Shown piece by piece: positions 1-16,755 of a stretch of DNA of 64,000 nucleotides. Both the position numbers and the translations under genes were made by a program. How positions within the stretch are numbered: position 1 is the first letter of the stretch; each line of letters starts with the position of its first letter. The DNA comes from Polyangiaceae bacterium (GTDB taxonomy: Bacteria > Myxococcota_A > Polyangia > Polyangiales > Polyangiaceae): NCBI GenBank assembly GCA_041389725.1, contig JAWKRG010000002.1, positions 1,819,699 through 1,883,698 of the forward strand, given 5' to 3'. The notes beneath the pieces are model-generated. The model had not been told where the DNA came from. It ran no database searches and saw only the letters and a list, made by a program, of their open reading frames with translations.

Positions 1-320
1 CAGCTCTGGCGCAAACGGTGATCAACGCCAAGGCGCTCTCCTGCGACTGGTCCATCCCCGCCGCGCCGGCCGGGCAAACCTTCGACAAGGGCAAGGTCAA
101 CGTGCAGTTCTCGCCTTCCACGGGCGCCGCGGCGAGCACGATCTACTTCGTGGACGGCGCTGCGCAGTGCACGAGCGCTCAAGGCGGTTGGTACTACGAC
201 AACCCCGCTTCGCCGACGCGCATCGTGGCGTGTCCCTCCACGTGCCAGGCGTTGCAGAGCGACCCCAGCGCCAAGATCGACATCGAGTTCGGCTGCCAGA
301 CCCTCAGCGTTCCGCAGTAG
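1..320 (+). CDS. C-terminal part of a secreted protein (partial at window edge)
   Basis: The open frame enters from outside the window (codons in phase from base 3) and ends at TAG 318-320. The visible 105 or so residues contain several Cys, a CDWSIP motif, a GGWYYDNP motif and a PSTCQ motif. I associate this ending with myxobacterial exported von Willebrand A-type proteins, whose C-terminal segment looks like this; that is recall, not a search. The paired Cys residues and the lack of membrane segments fit an extracytoplasmic location. The N-terminus, signal peptide and any metal-binding site lie outside the window, so the function is open. Confidence 0.6.
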   Translation, partial: ALAQTVINAKALSCDWSIPAAPAGQTFDKGKVNVQFSPSTGAAASTIYFVDGAAQCTSAQGGWYYDNPASPTRIVACPSTCQALQSDPSAKIDIEFGCQTLSVPQ

Positions 321-430
321 CGCGGCGTCCATCGCACGGAGTTGGTGAGAGCGCGGCAACCGATCAGGCGCACGGGCGGGCAGCCGCGGCCGCGCATCCA
401 GCGCCTGCACGGCCCGGAACTGGCAACCCG

Positions 431-532
431 CTAGGCACCTGAGTTGGACACCCGCTCCAGCAAGGCAGCGTCTGCCAGGTCTTGCGGGCGCCCCGACGCG
501 CGCTTGTTCGCGATGAGATCTTTGGTCGCGCG
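431..532 (-). pseudogene. Remnant of a nucleotidyltransferase-fold protein C-terminus
   Basis: Read on the minus strand, the last 33 or so codons before TAG (433-431) give KDLIANKRASGRPQDLADA followed by a short tail. A KR-x-x-GRPxDLAD ending is characteristic of small nucleotidyltransferase-like proteins, often toxin-antitoxin or AbiEii-like, where it closes the domain. Upstream of it the frame turns into Arg-rich sequence with no nucleotidyltransferase motif (GSxxxG, DxD) and no start signal. I therefore read it as the surviving 3' end of a deleted gene. Confidence 0.5.
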
Positions 533-742
533 TGGCCTCGCGTGGCCGCCTCGCCACGTCCTCCGCCGTCTCTCTGCGCGTTCTTCAGCTCCGGGCTCCG
601 CCATGCTCATCACTGGAATATCAGCACGACCCCGGGCATGAAATCGGTGGCTACGGGAATCGGTTGCGCGGCGCCGACTACGCGAGTGGGCGACTTCTCC
701 GAGTTCCGGCAGGAAGGCGCTGCCTCAGTGCCGTCCGTGAGC

Positions 743-748
743 TACGGT
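743..748 (+). promoter_or_regulatory. Possible -10 hexamer TACGGT, 8 nt before the start codon
   Basis: TACGGT lies 8 nt before the ATG at 757, which has no convincing Shine-Dalgarno. It is one of a set of TANNNT hexamers at this spacing in the window and would start transcription at or next to the initiation codon. No good -35 is visible. Confidence 0.3.
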
Positions 749-756
749 GGTACGTC

Positions 757-2148
757 ATGCAGTCGGCGCGGGCTATCGTCGCTTTGGGTGCGTTGCTACT
801 CGCAGTTCCGACGGCCTGCGGCGAAGATGGTTCGACGACTGTCGGCGGCGGCGCGGGGGACGCAGCGGGTCTCGGCGGACAGGCAGGCGCGGGTCTCGGC
901 GGACAGTCAGGCACAGCTGCAGACGGGGCGCCCGAGGCGGAGAGCGGCGGTGCGTCCGGCGCAAACAGTGACGCCAGTGCGGACGCCGATGGGGGGCCGG
1001 CAAGTCTCTTCGATTGCTCGCCGTCCAGTGGCACGATTCCCGCGCTGCAACTGACGCAGGTCGCCAAGCTCGCTCGCCCACTGATCGCCGAGAGTCCGCC
1101 ACTCGATCCGAACCGACTCGTGCTCGGTGAGCAGCGCGGTGTGCTTCGCGTGATGCTGAGTGGAGCGCTGCTGCCCGTTCCCTTCTTGGATATCTCGGAT
1201 CGAGTCTTCCAAGTCGGCAGCGAACAGGGACTGCTGGGACTGGCCTTTCACCCGGCGTACGCCGAGAACGGGCGCTTCTATCTCAACTACACGGCCAACG
1301 GCGTGACGGCCCCCGAGGGCAGCACGGTGATCAGCGAGTTCACACGCGGCTCGGACCCAGATCTGGCAGACGCCAGCAGCGAGCGCGTCCTCTTGACTGT
1401 AGCGCAACCCCAGGCCAACCACAACGGCGGCGCGTTGGTGTTCCGCGACGGGCTGCTCTTCATCGGGCTCGGCGACGGCGGCAACGTGGGCGACTCCGGT
1501 CCCGGGCACGCACCCGGCGGCAACGCGCAGGCGCTGGACACCCTGCTCGGCAAGCTACTGCGCATCGACGTGGACTCACAGTCCTCAGGGCTGCCCTACG
1601 GCATTCCCGCGGGCAACATGAGTGGTGCGGGCGTACGCGGCGAGATTTGGAGCTACGGACTGCGCAACCCATACCGCTTCAGCGTCGACCCTTGCACCAG
1701 GGATTTGTACCTGGCCGACGTGGGGCAAAACACGACCGAAGAAGTCAACGTCGAGCCTGCCGCCGCCGCCAGTGGACGCAACTATGGCTGGCGTGTGATG
1801 GAAGGCTCGCAGTGCTACAACGCCGCAAGCTGTGACAAGTCTGGCAAGACCTTGCCAGTCGCCGAGTACGACCACTCGGCCGGATGCTCCATCATTGGTG
1901 GCCATGTGTATCGGGGCGCCAAGATCCCCGGACTGCGCGGCTACTACCTGTACGCGGACTATTGCAGCGGCCGCTTCTGGGCACTGCGCTGGGACGGGAG
2001 CAGCGCCTCGAGCCCTCTGGATCTCAGCGCCAACCTGAACCCGGGCGCGAAAACGACTCAGATCACTTCGTTTGGTCGAGACGCCGCGGGCGAACTCTAC
2101 GTCATGTCGCTGACCTACGGATTCGTCTTCCGCATCGAGGCGTCGTGA
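757..2148 (+). CDS. PQQ-type glucose/sorbosone dehydrogenase-like lipoprotein
   Basis: A 463-residue exported protein. Residues 1-21 form a lipoprotein signal ending in VPTAC, followed by a Gly/Ala/Ser-rich spacer to about residue 80. The rest matches the glucose/sorbosone dehydrogenase (GSDH) six-blade propeller family: an early LARPLIAESPP segment, EQGLLGLAFHP, NHNGGALVF, GLGDGG, LRIDVD, YGLRNPYRFS and VGQNTTEEVN. In this family a soluble PQQ-dependent enzyme oxidises aldose-type sugars at the cell surface; the true substrate here is unknown. The frame is open to base 532, but only the ATG at 757 gives a lipoprotein signal. It is convergent with rpoC and stands alone. Confidence 0.8.
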   Translation: MQSARAIVALGALLLAVPTACGEDGSTTVGGGAGDAAGLGGQAGAGLGGQSGTAADGAPEAESGGASGANSDASADADGGPASLFDCSPSSGTIPALQLTQVAKLARPLIAESPPLDPNRLVLGEQRGVLRVMLSGALLPVPFLDISDRVFQVGSEQGLLGLAFHPAYAENGRFYLNYTANGVTAPEGSTVISEFTRGSDPDLADASSERVLLTVAQPQANHNGGALVFRDGLLFIGLGDGGNVGDSGPGHAPGGNAQALDTLLGKLLRIDVDSQSSGLPYGIPAGNMSGAGVRGEIWSYGLRNPYRFSVDPCTRDLYLADVGQNTTEEVNVEPAAAASGRNYGWRVMEGSQCYNAASCDKSGKTLPVAEYDHSAGCSIIGGHVYRGAKIPGLRGYYLYADYCSGRFWALRWDGSSASSPLDLSANLNPGAKTTQITSFGRDAAGELYVMSLTYGFVFRIEAS

Positions 2149-2201
2149 GTTGCGTCGCTCGTGGGTCCGACTCGCACTCGCGGGTCTGACCACAAAGCAC
2201 G

Positions 2202-2227
2202 TCGGGCCCGGCGTGAGCCGAGCCCGA
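2202..2227. terminator. Hairpin between convergent genes, downstream of rpoC
   Basis: TCGGGC (2202-2207), a mismatch, CGGC, loop GTGA, GCCG, a mismatch, GCCCGA (2222-2227) form a 10-bp stem with one internal mismatch. It sits between the stop codons of the dehydrogenase-type lipoprotein and rpoC. On the rpoC strand only a short T run follows, so it is a plausible but weak intrinsic terminator that may serve both directions. Confidence 0.5.
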
Positions 2228-2250
2228 AGCGTACGGTGTGTGCGACGCGA

Positions 2251-6513
<4,263 letters not shown>

Positions 6514-6545
6514 GATATTGGCCTCCGATACTCGCGATTACCGAA

Positions 6546-10682
<4,137 letters not shown>

Positions 10683-10712
10683 GTTCGCTCCTCAAAACAA
10701 AACGACGTTGAC

Positions 10713-10835
10713 GACGCACCTCACCCTTCGTGGGGCGTCGCCACCGTCACGCTCGCATATCGCGGCCAACACACTCGGTTTCGAGTCAAGTAACGCTCGA
10801 TATGGGTGAACGCCGGAGCGACCATTCGCTCCGGC
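10713..10835 (-). promoter_or_regulatory. rplL-rpoB intergenic hairpins (possible attenuator or processing site)
   Basis: A perfect 9-bp stem with a 6-nt loop (812-820 with 827-835 of the 10-kb block: GCCGGAGCG / CGCTCCGGC) lies shortly after the rplL stop. A second, imperfect hairpin (GACGC ... GCGTC, 10713-10739) lies just before the rpoB ribosome binding site. No T run follows the first stem in the rpoB direction, so full termination is unlikely. In E. coli the same junction holds an attenuator and an RNase III site; the same role here is inferred by position. Confidence 0.45.
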
Positions 10836-10852
10836 CGTCCAACCCACTTTCC

Positions 10853-11233
10853 TCACTTGACCTCGACCTTGGCGCCGGCTTCTTCGAGCTTCTTCTTGAT
10901 GTCTGCGGACTCTTCCTTGGAGATGCCTTCCTTGATCGCCTTGGGCGCACCCTCGACGAGGTCCTTGGCCTCCTTGAGTCCCAAACCGGTGATCTCGCGC
11001 ACCGCTTTGATCACGTTGATCTTGCTTGCGCCCGCGTCCGCGAGGATGACGTCGAACTCCGTCTTCTCCTCGACGGCCGGTCCACCAGTCGCGGCAGCAG
11101 CTGCACCGGCAACGGCAACGGGTGCCGCGCTGACGCCCCACTTCTCCTCGAGCTCCTTCACCAACTCCGCGATCTGGATGACGGGGAGGTTGGAAAGGTA
11201 ATCGACCACCTGATCCTTAGTAATCTCAGCCAT
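10853..11233 (-). CDS. rplL: 50S ribosomal protein L7/L12
   Basis: A 126-residue stalk protein that recruits translation GTPases to the ribosome. The N-terminal dimerisation helices begin MAEITKDQVVDYLSNLPV. An Ala/Gly-rich hinge follows at about 37-52, and the C-terminal domain contains the factor-binding segment KINVIKAVREITGLGLKEAK. I chose the ATG at 11233 because GGAG lies 8 nt upstream; the frame is open 13 codons further but without a signal. It lies 92 bp downstream of rplJ, its partner in the stalk. Confidence 0.97.
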   Translation of the reverse strand: MAEITKDQVVDYLSNLPVIQIAELVKELEEKWGVSAAPVAVAGAAAAATGGPAVEEKTEFDVILADAGASKINVIKAVREITGLGLKEAKDLVEGAPKAIKEGISKEESADIKKKLEEAGAKVEVK

Positions 11234-11325
11234 TTTAGTCTCCGTTTGCCTTTGGGCCGGCAAAGCCATCAAAAGTTTGTCGTTGCAGCGAAGTGCCGCG
11301 CAGAAAACCAGTTACTTACCTACGC

Positions 11326-11850
11326 TCAACCACCCTCGGCTTGCCGCTGTTTGGCGGCGAGCACACCCACGAGATTCCGCGCGGGGGCGTTGAGCAACAT
11401 CACCATGTGTTGTGCCGGCGCCATCATGGTCGCCAGCAACGTGGCCCGTGCTTCGTCCTTGCTGGGCAGAAGCGCGAGCTGGTCTTCCACGGCCTTCGCA
11501 TCGAGAACCGTGCCTTCGAGAAGCGCTGCTTTGATCTTGAGCTTCTCGTTTTCCTTGCGGAAATCCTTGACGATACGAGCGGCGGCGCTGGGCTCTTCGA
11601 AGCTCCAGGCCACGGCAGTCATGCCCTTCAGCACGTTGCCGAGACCCGGCGCCATGGTGTCGCCCAGGGCTTTCTTCACCAGGGTGTTCTTCACCACGCG
11701 GTAAACCACACCCTTGGCTCGGAACTGATCACGCAGCTTGGTCACCTCTTCCACGGTCATCCCGGAGAAGTCGACGAACACGGCTGACGTCATCTGATCG
11801 AACCGCTCTTTGATCTTGCCGATTGCCTCGGCCTTCTCTTCGCGCATCAT
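11326..11850 (-). CDS. rplJ: 50S ribosomal protein L10
   Basis: A 174-residue stalk base protein that anchors L7/L12 dimers on 23S rRNA. Typical segments are VFVDFSGMTVEEV, YRVVKNTLVKKAL and the C-terminal helix that binds L12. Two consecutive ATG codons are possible; the first (11850-11848) shares one base with the rplA stop as TGATG. AGGAGG lies inside the rplA end, 7 nt before that ATG, so translation of rplA and rplJ is coupled. No room exists for the separate L10 autoregulatory leader known from E. coli. Confidence 0.96.
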   Translation of the reverse strand: MMREEKAEAIGKIKERFDQMTSAVFVDFSGMTVEEVTKLRDQFRAKGVVYRVVKNTLVKKALGDTMAPGLGNVLKGMTAVAWSFEEPSAAARIVKDFRKENEKLKIKAALLEGTVLDAKAVEDQLALLPSKDEARATLLATMMAPAQHMVMLLNAPARNLVGVLAAKQRQAEGG

Positions 11851-12566
11851 CAGTGGGCCTCCTCGGTGACCGACGCGACCGTGGCCGTATCCACGCGCAC
11901 ACCCGGCCCCATCGTGCTGGAGAGGGTGATGCTGCGCAGGTAGGTACCCTTGGCGGTGGCTGGCTTGCGATGCACCAACTCACGCACCAGGGCATGGGCG
12001 TTGTCCGCCAGCTGCTCGGGGCCAAAGGACACCTGGCCGATGCGGCAATGCACCACACCTGCCTTGTCCACGCGGTACTCCACCTTGCCCGCCTTCGCTT
12101 CCTTGACCGCATTGGTCACGTCGGGAGTGACGGTTCCCACTTTGGGGTTGGGCATCAGGCCGCGCGGCCCCAGGACGCGGCCGAGTTTACCGACCTGTCC
12201 CATCATGTCCGGGGTGGCGATGACGCGATCGAAGTCCATGAAGCCCTCTTGGACTTTCTGGACCAGCTCGTCGGCACCGGCGAAGTCGGCGCCCGCTGCG
12301 AGCGCTTCCTTCTCTTTGTCACCGCGCGCAAAGACCAGAACGCGAACGCTCTTGCCCGTGCCGTGCGGCAACATGATTGCACCGCGGACCATCTGGTCCG
12401 CATGCTTGGGGTTGACGCCGAGGCGTACCGCGATGTCCACGCTTTCCGTGAACTTCGCGTAGGCGGCACCCTTTACGAGGCCGACCGCTTCCTCGACGGT
12501 GTAGCGCTTGTCGCGATCGACTTTCGCCAGCGCTTCCTGTCTCTTTTTCGGTTGTTTTTTCGCCAT
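11850..12566 (-). CDS. rplA: 50S ribosomal protein L1
   Basis: A 238-residue protein of the L1 stalk, which contacts the E-site tRNA and in many bacteria represses its own operon. The family segments FTESVDIAVRLGVNPKHADQ, LPHGTGK, GRVLGPRGLMPNPK and GTVT are present in order. The ATG has AGGAG 8 nt upstream. It starts 57 bp after rplK and its stop overlaps the rplJ start. Confidence 0.97.
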   Translation of the reverse strand: MAKKQPKKRQEALAKVDRDKRYTVEEAVGLVKGAAYAKFTESVDIAVRLGVNPKHADQMVRGAIMLPHGTGKSVRVLVFARGDKEKEALAAGADFAGADELVQKVQEGFMDFDRVIATPDMMGQVGKLGRVLGPRGLMPNPKVGTVTPDVTNAVKEAKAGKVEYRVDKAGVVHCRIGQVSFGPEQLADNAHALVRELVHRKPATAKGTYLRSITLSSTMGPGVRVDTATVASVTEEAH

Positions 12567-12624
12567 TGGATTGGCTCCTGGAGAGCGGAGAAATCCGGAA
12601 TTGGACCCTCCGTTCCAGTAAGGC

Positions 12625-13074
12625 TCACTCGACGTCGACCCCCATGCTGCGCGCGGTGCCCGCGATGCTGCGAGCGGCGGCTTCGAGGTCCGTCGTGTTC
12701 ATGTCCTGCATCTTCTCTTTTGCGACGGCACGCACCTGGTCCCAGGTGAGCTTGCCGACCTTGATCTTGTTGGGCTCCTTGGAACCCGCACCCGGCTTCT
12801 TCGACGTGGGCAGCCCTGCCGCCTTCTTCACCAGCACGCTCGCGGGCGGCTGCTTCATGATGAAGGAGTAGGTGCGATCCGCGTAGACCGTGATCACGAC
12901 CGGGAGGATCGTGTCGCCGAGCTTCGCGCTGCGGGCGTTGAAGTCCTTGCAGAACTGCATGATGTTGACACCATGCTGTCCGAGCGCAGGCCCGACGGGC
13001 GGCGAGGGGTTCGCCTTGCCGGCAGGAAGTTGCAGCTTGATGTACCCGGAGATTTTCTTCTTTGAGGCAGCCAC
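12625..13074 (-). CDS. rplK: 50S ribosomal protein L11
   Basis: A 149-residue protein of the GTPase-associated centre, also needed for RelA activation. Recognisable parts are IKLQLPAGKANPSPPVGPAL, LGQHGVNIMQFCKDFN and a C-terminal RNA-binding domain with GTARSMG. Start is GTG (13074-13072) with a GAGAG box upstream. The first five residues are a short Ala/Ser/Lys extension compared with E. coli. It follows nusG after 36 bp. Confidence 0.96.
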   Translation of the reverse strand: MAASKKKISGYIKLQLPAGKANPSPPVGPALGQHGVNIMQFCKDFNARSAKLGDTILPVVITVYADRTYSFIMKQPPASVLVKKAAGLPTSKKPGAGSKEPNKIKVGKLTWDQVRAVAKEKMQDMNTTDLEAAARSIAGTARSMGVDVE

Positions 13075-13093
13075 TGTTCTTACTCTCGTTTCG

Positions 13094-13108
13094 CGGGGCA
13101 GCGCCCCG
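13094..13108 (-). promoter_or_regulatory. Short hairpin in the nusG-rplK gap
   Basis: CGGGGC and GCCCCG form a perfect 6-bp stem with a 3-nt loop between the nusG stop and the rplK start. In many bacteria L1 represses rplK-rplA by binding an mRNA hairpin just before rplK. The position fits, but I could not match the L1 target in detail. Confidence 0.3.
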
Positions 13109-13110
13109 GC

Positions 13111-13821
13111 CTAGCGTTTCTCCACGTGGGAGAAGTCCAGCTCCACGGGCGTGGGGCGCCCGAAGATGCTGACCATGACCTTGAGCTTTTGCTTGTCCGG
13201 CTTCACTTCCTGAACGGTGCCGGAGAAGTTCGCGAAGGCGCCCACCACCACGCGCACCTCGTCGCCTTCTTGGAAACGATGACGGGGCTTGGGCTTGACC
13301 GCACCCTCGGTGATGCCGCGGCGCAGATCCTCGATGTGCGGCGGCTTCACTTCCTGCGGACGCTGGTTGCCGATGAAGCCCGTGACCTTCGGGGTGTCCT
13401 TCACCAAGTGCCAGGTGTTCTCGTTCATCAGCATTTGAACGAAGACGTAACCAGGGAAGCTGGTCTTGGACTTGACTCGGGTCTTGCCCGTCTTGGTCTG
13501 CTCCGTCACCGACTCGCTGGGGATCAGGATCTCGCCGAACTTGTCTTCGGCGTGGTGCTGACGGATGCGCTCGGCGAGCGCCGTTTTGACCTTGTTCTCG
13601 AAGCCCGAGTAGGTGGTGGCCACGTACCACTTGAGCTCGCGGTTGTCGGACGCAGTCAAGCCCTCCGTGCCCTCGGTCTGCTCGGTTTCGGTTTCGTCGA
13701 CCGCCGCCTCTGCAGTGCTCTCGTCCGTGGCGGCCGCTAGAGCTTCTTCGCTCTTCGCCGTGGCCTCGGCCGAACCACTCTCTTGGCTGGTGGTCACTTT
13801 CTCTGTTTCAGGCTCGTTCAT
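13111..13821 (-). CDS. nusG: Transcription termination/antitermination factor NusG
   Basis: A 236-residue NusG. The NGN domain begins near residue 62 (ELKWYVATTYSGFENKV) and includes FPGYVFVQM; the C-terminal KOW domain contains the FQEGDEVRVVVGAFANFSGT segment and ends in SHVEKR. NusG pairs with RNA polymerase, Rho and ribosomal S10. Residues 1-60 are an acidic, Ala/Glu/Ser-rich extension, absent from E. coli NusG. I place the start at ATG 13821, which overlaps the secE stop as ATGA; 11 more upstream codons are open but lie within secE. Confidence 0.95.
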   Translation of the reverse strand: MNEPETEKVTTSQESGSAEATAKSEEALAAATDESTAEAAVDETETEQTEGTEGLTASDNRELKWYVATTYSGFENKVKTALAERIRQHHAEDKFGEILIPSESVTEQTKTGKTRVKSKTSFPGYVFVQMLMNENTWHLVKDTPKVTGFIGNQRPQEVKPPHIEDLRRGITEGAVKPKPRHRFQEGDEVRVVVGAFANFSGTVQEVKPDKQKLKVMVSIFGRPTPVELDFSHVEKR

Positions 13822-14459
13822 GCGCCGTACACCAGGTTGGTCAGAAACCCCCACACGCGGTCCAATAGACCGATGTAGGTGGTCGCGATTACGGTGGCGA
13901 TCACCACTACGACGGTGCCGTTGGTCACCGTGTCCTTCGTGGGCCAGGTGACGTTGGCGAGCTCACTCGCCACGTCGTCGGCCCATTGCCGAATCTTTGC
14001 TTTGCGATAGGTCTGAATGACGGAAATGACGCCGATGAGCGCCCCCGCGACCAGCGTGTAGTTGGCGCGGTCGTCCTCGGCGAAACGCAGCAACGCGGGA
14101 ACCGCGCGGATTGCCGCGGGCCATTCAGCCAGCTCGTTCCAGGCCGCAGCCAGGATCTTGGCGGACAGGTAGGCCACCAGGATGCCCGCGCCGAAGAAGG
14201 CGGCGTGGACGTACTTCTGGGCCGCCCCGAGATGCGTGGGCACCTCGCTGTCCTCAGTCGCGGTCAGGTCCGTCGAACCGCCTTCAGCGGAAGCGTCGGC
14301 CTCTTCTTCGGCGTCGTCGTCTCCGTCCAAGTCGGGCTCCGACGAACGTACGTCGTCGTCCGCAGCGGCGTCTTGCCCTGCGTCCACATCGTCCACGGAG
14401 TCGCGATCCTCGCCTTCCGTGTCGATGACGTCGTTTTCCTCGGTTTCCTTCTTGGCCAT
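13818..14459 (-). CDS. secE: Protein translocase subunit SecE with long acidic N-terminus
   Basis: A 213-residue SecE, the small subunit that clamps SecY in the Sec translocon. Residues 1-72 are strongly acidic (Asp/Glu/Ala/Ser). Three hydrophobic segments follow: one near 83-105, one near 132-150 and the conserved one near 181-203. Before the last sits the family signature EL-x-x-VTWPTKD. E. coli SecE also has three membrane segments but only 127 residues. ATG with GAGAAG upstream. It lies just after tRNA-Trp and overlaps nusG. Confidence 0.93.
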   Translation of the reverse strand: MAKKETEENDVIDTEGEDRDSVDDVDAGQDAAADDDVRSSEPDLDGDDDAEEEADASAEGGSTDLTATEDSEVPTHLGAAQKYVHAAFFGAGILVAYLSAKILAAAWNELAEWPAAIRAVPALLRFAEDDRANYTLVAGALIGVISVIQTYRKAKIRQWADDVASELANVTWPTKDTVTNGTVVVVIATVIATTYIGLLDRVWGFLTNLVYGA

Positions 14460-14490
14460 GATTCGACTTCTCGCGGCAGTTCACACCGGG

Positions 14491-14563
14491 CAGGGGCGGA
14501 GAGACTCGAACTCCCGACCCGCGGATTTGGAATCCGCTGCTCTACCAACTGAGCTACGCCCCT
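14491..14563 (-). tRNA. tRNA-Trp (CCA)
   Basis: A 73-nt cloverleaf with acceptor AGGGGCG/CGCCCCT, D-arm GCTC...GAGC, anticodon stem GCGGA/TCCGC with loop TTCCAAA, so anticodon CCA. The T-arm is GGGAG TTCGAGT CTCTC. CCA is not encoded. It sits between rpmG and secE, as in many bacteria. Confidence 0.96.
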
Positions 14564-14598
14564 GGATGAGCCCGCCCACCAGGGGCGTGCTCGCTACT

Positions 14599-14771
14599 TC
14601 ATCTGGATTCCCTGTGAATGGTGTGTGCCTTGCAGTGTTTGCAGTACTTCTTCAGCTCGAGGGGGGTGCTCCCGTCCTTGCTAGGCCGAGTCGTCTTGTA
14701 GTTGCGGGCTTTGCACTGCTCGCAACAGAGGGCGACTCGGGTCTTGGCGACAGCACCCCTTGATTGCGTCA

Positions 14772-14772
<1 letters not shown>
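14599..14772 (-). CDS. rpmG: 50S ribosomal protein L33 (zinc-binding form)
   Basis: A 57-residue L33 of the zinc-ribbon (C+) type. The two knuckles are C17-x2-C20 and C44-x2-C47, and ARNYKTT plus LELKKYC are family landmarks. The only usable start is GTG 14772-14770, which shares its first G with the tuf stop TAG, so it should be translated by ribosomes that have just finished tuf. The N-terminal TQSRGAVAK segment is a short extension relative to the usual form of about 50 residues. tRNA-Trp follows after 35 bp. Confidence 0.9.
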
Positions 14773-15962
<1,190 letters not shown>

Positions 15963-16062
15963 TGTCTTCTATCGCTCCGTGCGTTTTTCAGCCGAACCTA
16001 TTGGCGGATGCCGTGCTCTTGGGTTCGGTCTTCTTGCTCTTCCGTTTGCTTCTTCTGCTCTG

Positions 16063-16135
<73 letters not shown>

Positions 16136-16148
16136 GGTTTTGAATGGG

Positions 16149-16221
16149 AGCGGGAGACGGGGGTCGAACCCGCGACATTCAGCTTGGAAGGCTGACGCTC
16201 TACCAACTGAGCTACTCCCGC
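16149..16221 (-). tRNA. tRNA-Gly (TCC)
   Basis: A 73-nt cloverleaf: acceptor GCGGGAG/CTCCCGC, anticodon stem TCAGC/GCTGA with loop CTTCCAA, so anticodon TCC. T-arm GCGGG TTCGACC CCCGT. CCA is not encoded. Confidence 0.95.
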
Positions 16222-16255
16222 ATTCTCTCGTGTCTTCTGACTCCTGTTTCTTTGG

Positions 16256-16339
16256 TGGAGGGTGTTGGATTCGAACCAACGGAGGCGTGAAGCCGGCGGG
16301 TTTACAGCCCGCTCCCTTTGGCCACTCGGGCAACCCTCC
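16256..16339 (-). tRNA. tRNA-Tyr (GTA)
   Basis: An 84-nt class II tRNA with a long variable arm. Acceptor GGAGGGT/ACCCTCC, anticodon stem GCGGG/CCCGC with loop CTGTAAA giving anticodon GTA. It is the only one of the group followed by an encoded CCA (16255-16253). Confidence 0.95.
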
Positions 16340-16369
16340 GTGAAAAACTGCGTCTTCGATTCTCCTCAG

Positions 16370-16442
16370 AGCTGGCGAAGGGACTTGAACCCCCAACCGC
16401 CTGTTTACAAAACAGGTGCTCTACCGATTGAGCTACGCCAGC
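16370..16442 (-). tRNA. tRNA-Thr (TGT)
   Basis: A 73-nt cloverleaf: acceptor GCTGGCG/CGCCAGC, anticodon stem CCTGT/ACAGG with loop TTTGTAA giving anticodon TGT. It is the first gene of the transcript, giving the order Thr-Tyr-Gly-Thr-tuf known from E. coli thrU-tyrU-glyT-thrT-tufB. Confidence 0.94.
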
Positions 16443-16558
16443 GCGCACCTCATGCACGACCCGGCTTTCGTCTTTTCTTTTGTCTGTGCATGAAGCATCA
16501 TTGCCGAACTTCCTGATCCACTCGCTGCGATTGCCCAATTGAGCGTCGCCGCGGACAC

Positions 16559-16596
16559 CTCACCGGTCGCGCCCTGCGACCGGACGAGCCGGTGAG
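16559..16596 (-). promoter_or_regulatory. Leader with mutually exclusive hairpins before the tRNA-tuf transcript
   Basis: CCGGTCGC (16563-16570) can pair with GCGACCGG (16576-16583) over a 5-nt loop, while CTCACCGG (16559-16566) can instead pair with CCGGTGAG (16589-16596). The two stems share bases, so only one can form. They lie between the predicted promoter and the first tRNA. A role in processing or antitermination is inference. Confidence 0.4.
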
Positions 16597-16627
16597 AGCG
16601 GACAGACGAGTGCCGGGCGGGACGCGC

Positions 16628-16656
16628 GTGGTAGCGCCAGCCCGGGGGGCTGTCAA
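16628..16656 (-). promoter_or_regulatory. Promoter of the tRNA-tuf-rpoBC superoperon
   Basis: On the minus strand TTGACA (16656-16651) is followed by 17 nt and TACCAC (16633-16628). The bases after the -10 are GCGCGTCCC, a GC-rich discriminator of the kind found at stable-RNA promoters under stringent control. The start would be near 16621, about 180 nt before tRNA-Thr(TGT). The rest of the 313-bp gap (16443-16755) holds leader sequence and a small GGGTC/GACCC hairpin (16713-16728) after the upstream gene; I see no gene in it. Confidence 0.55.
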
Positions 16657-16755
16657 GCAGGAAGCGTACCCGCCCACAAACACTGGAATTCGTTTCAGTA
16701 TTCAGCTAGTGGGGGTCGGCGCTGACCCAGGGGGGACCGCGAGGGCGAAACCCAG

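Larger units (their letters stand above)
321..756. other. 436-base stretch without an intact gene
   Basis: Between the partial secreted protein and the dehydrogenase-type lipoprotein I see no intact coding region. The only recognisable content is a degraded coding remnant on the minus strand (431-532) and a TANNNT hexamer just before the next gene. The open frames here are short and lack initiation signals. Confidence 0.6.

Noticed and set aside
10760..10800. TTGACT on the minus strand in the rplL-rpoB gap as a second rpoB promoter
   Set aside because: The best -10 lies at 22 nt, and at 17 nt no -10 match exists.
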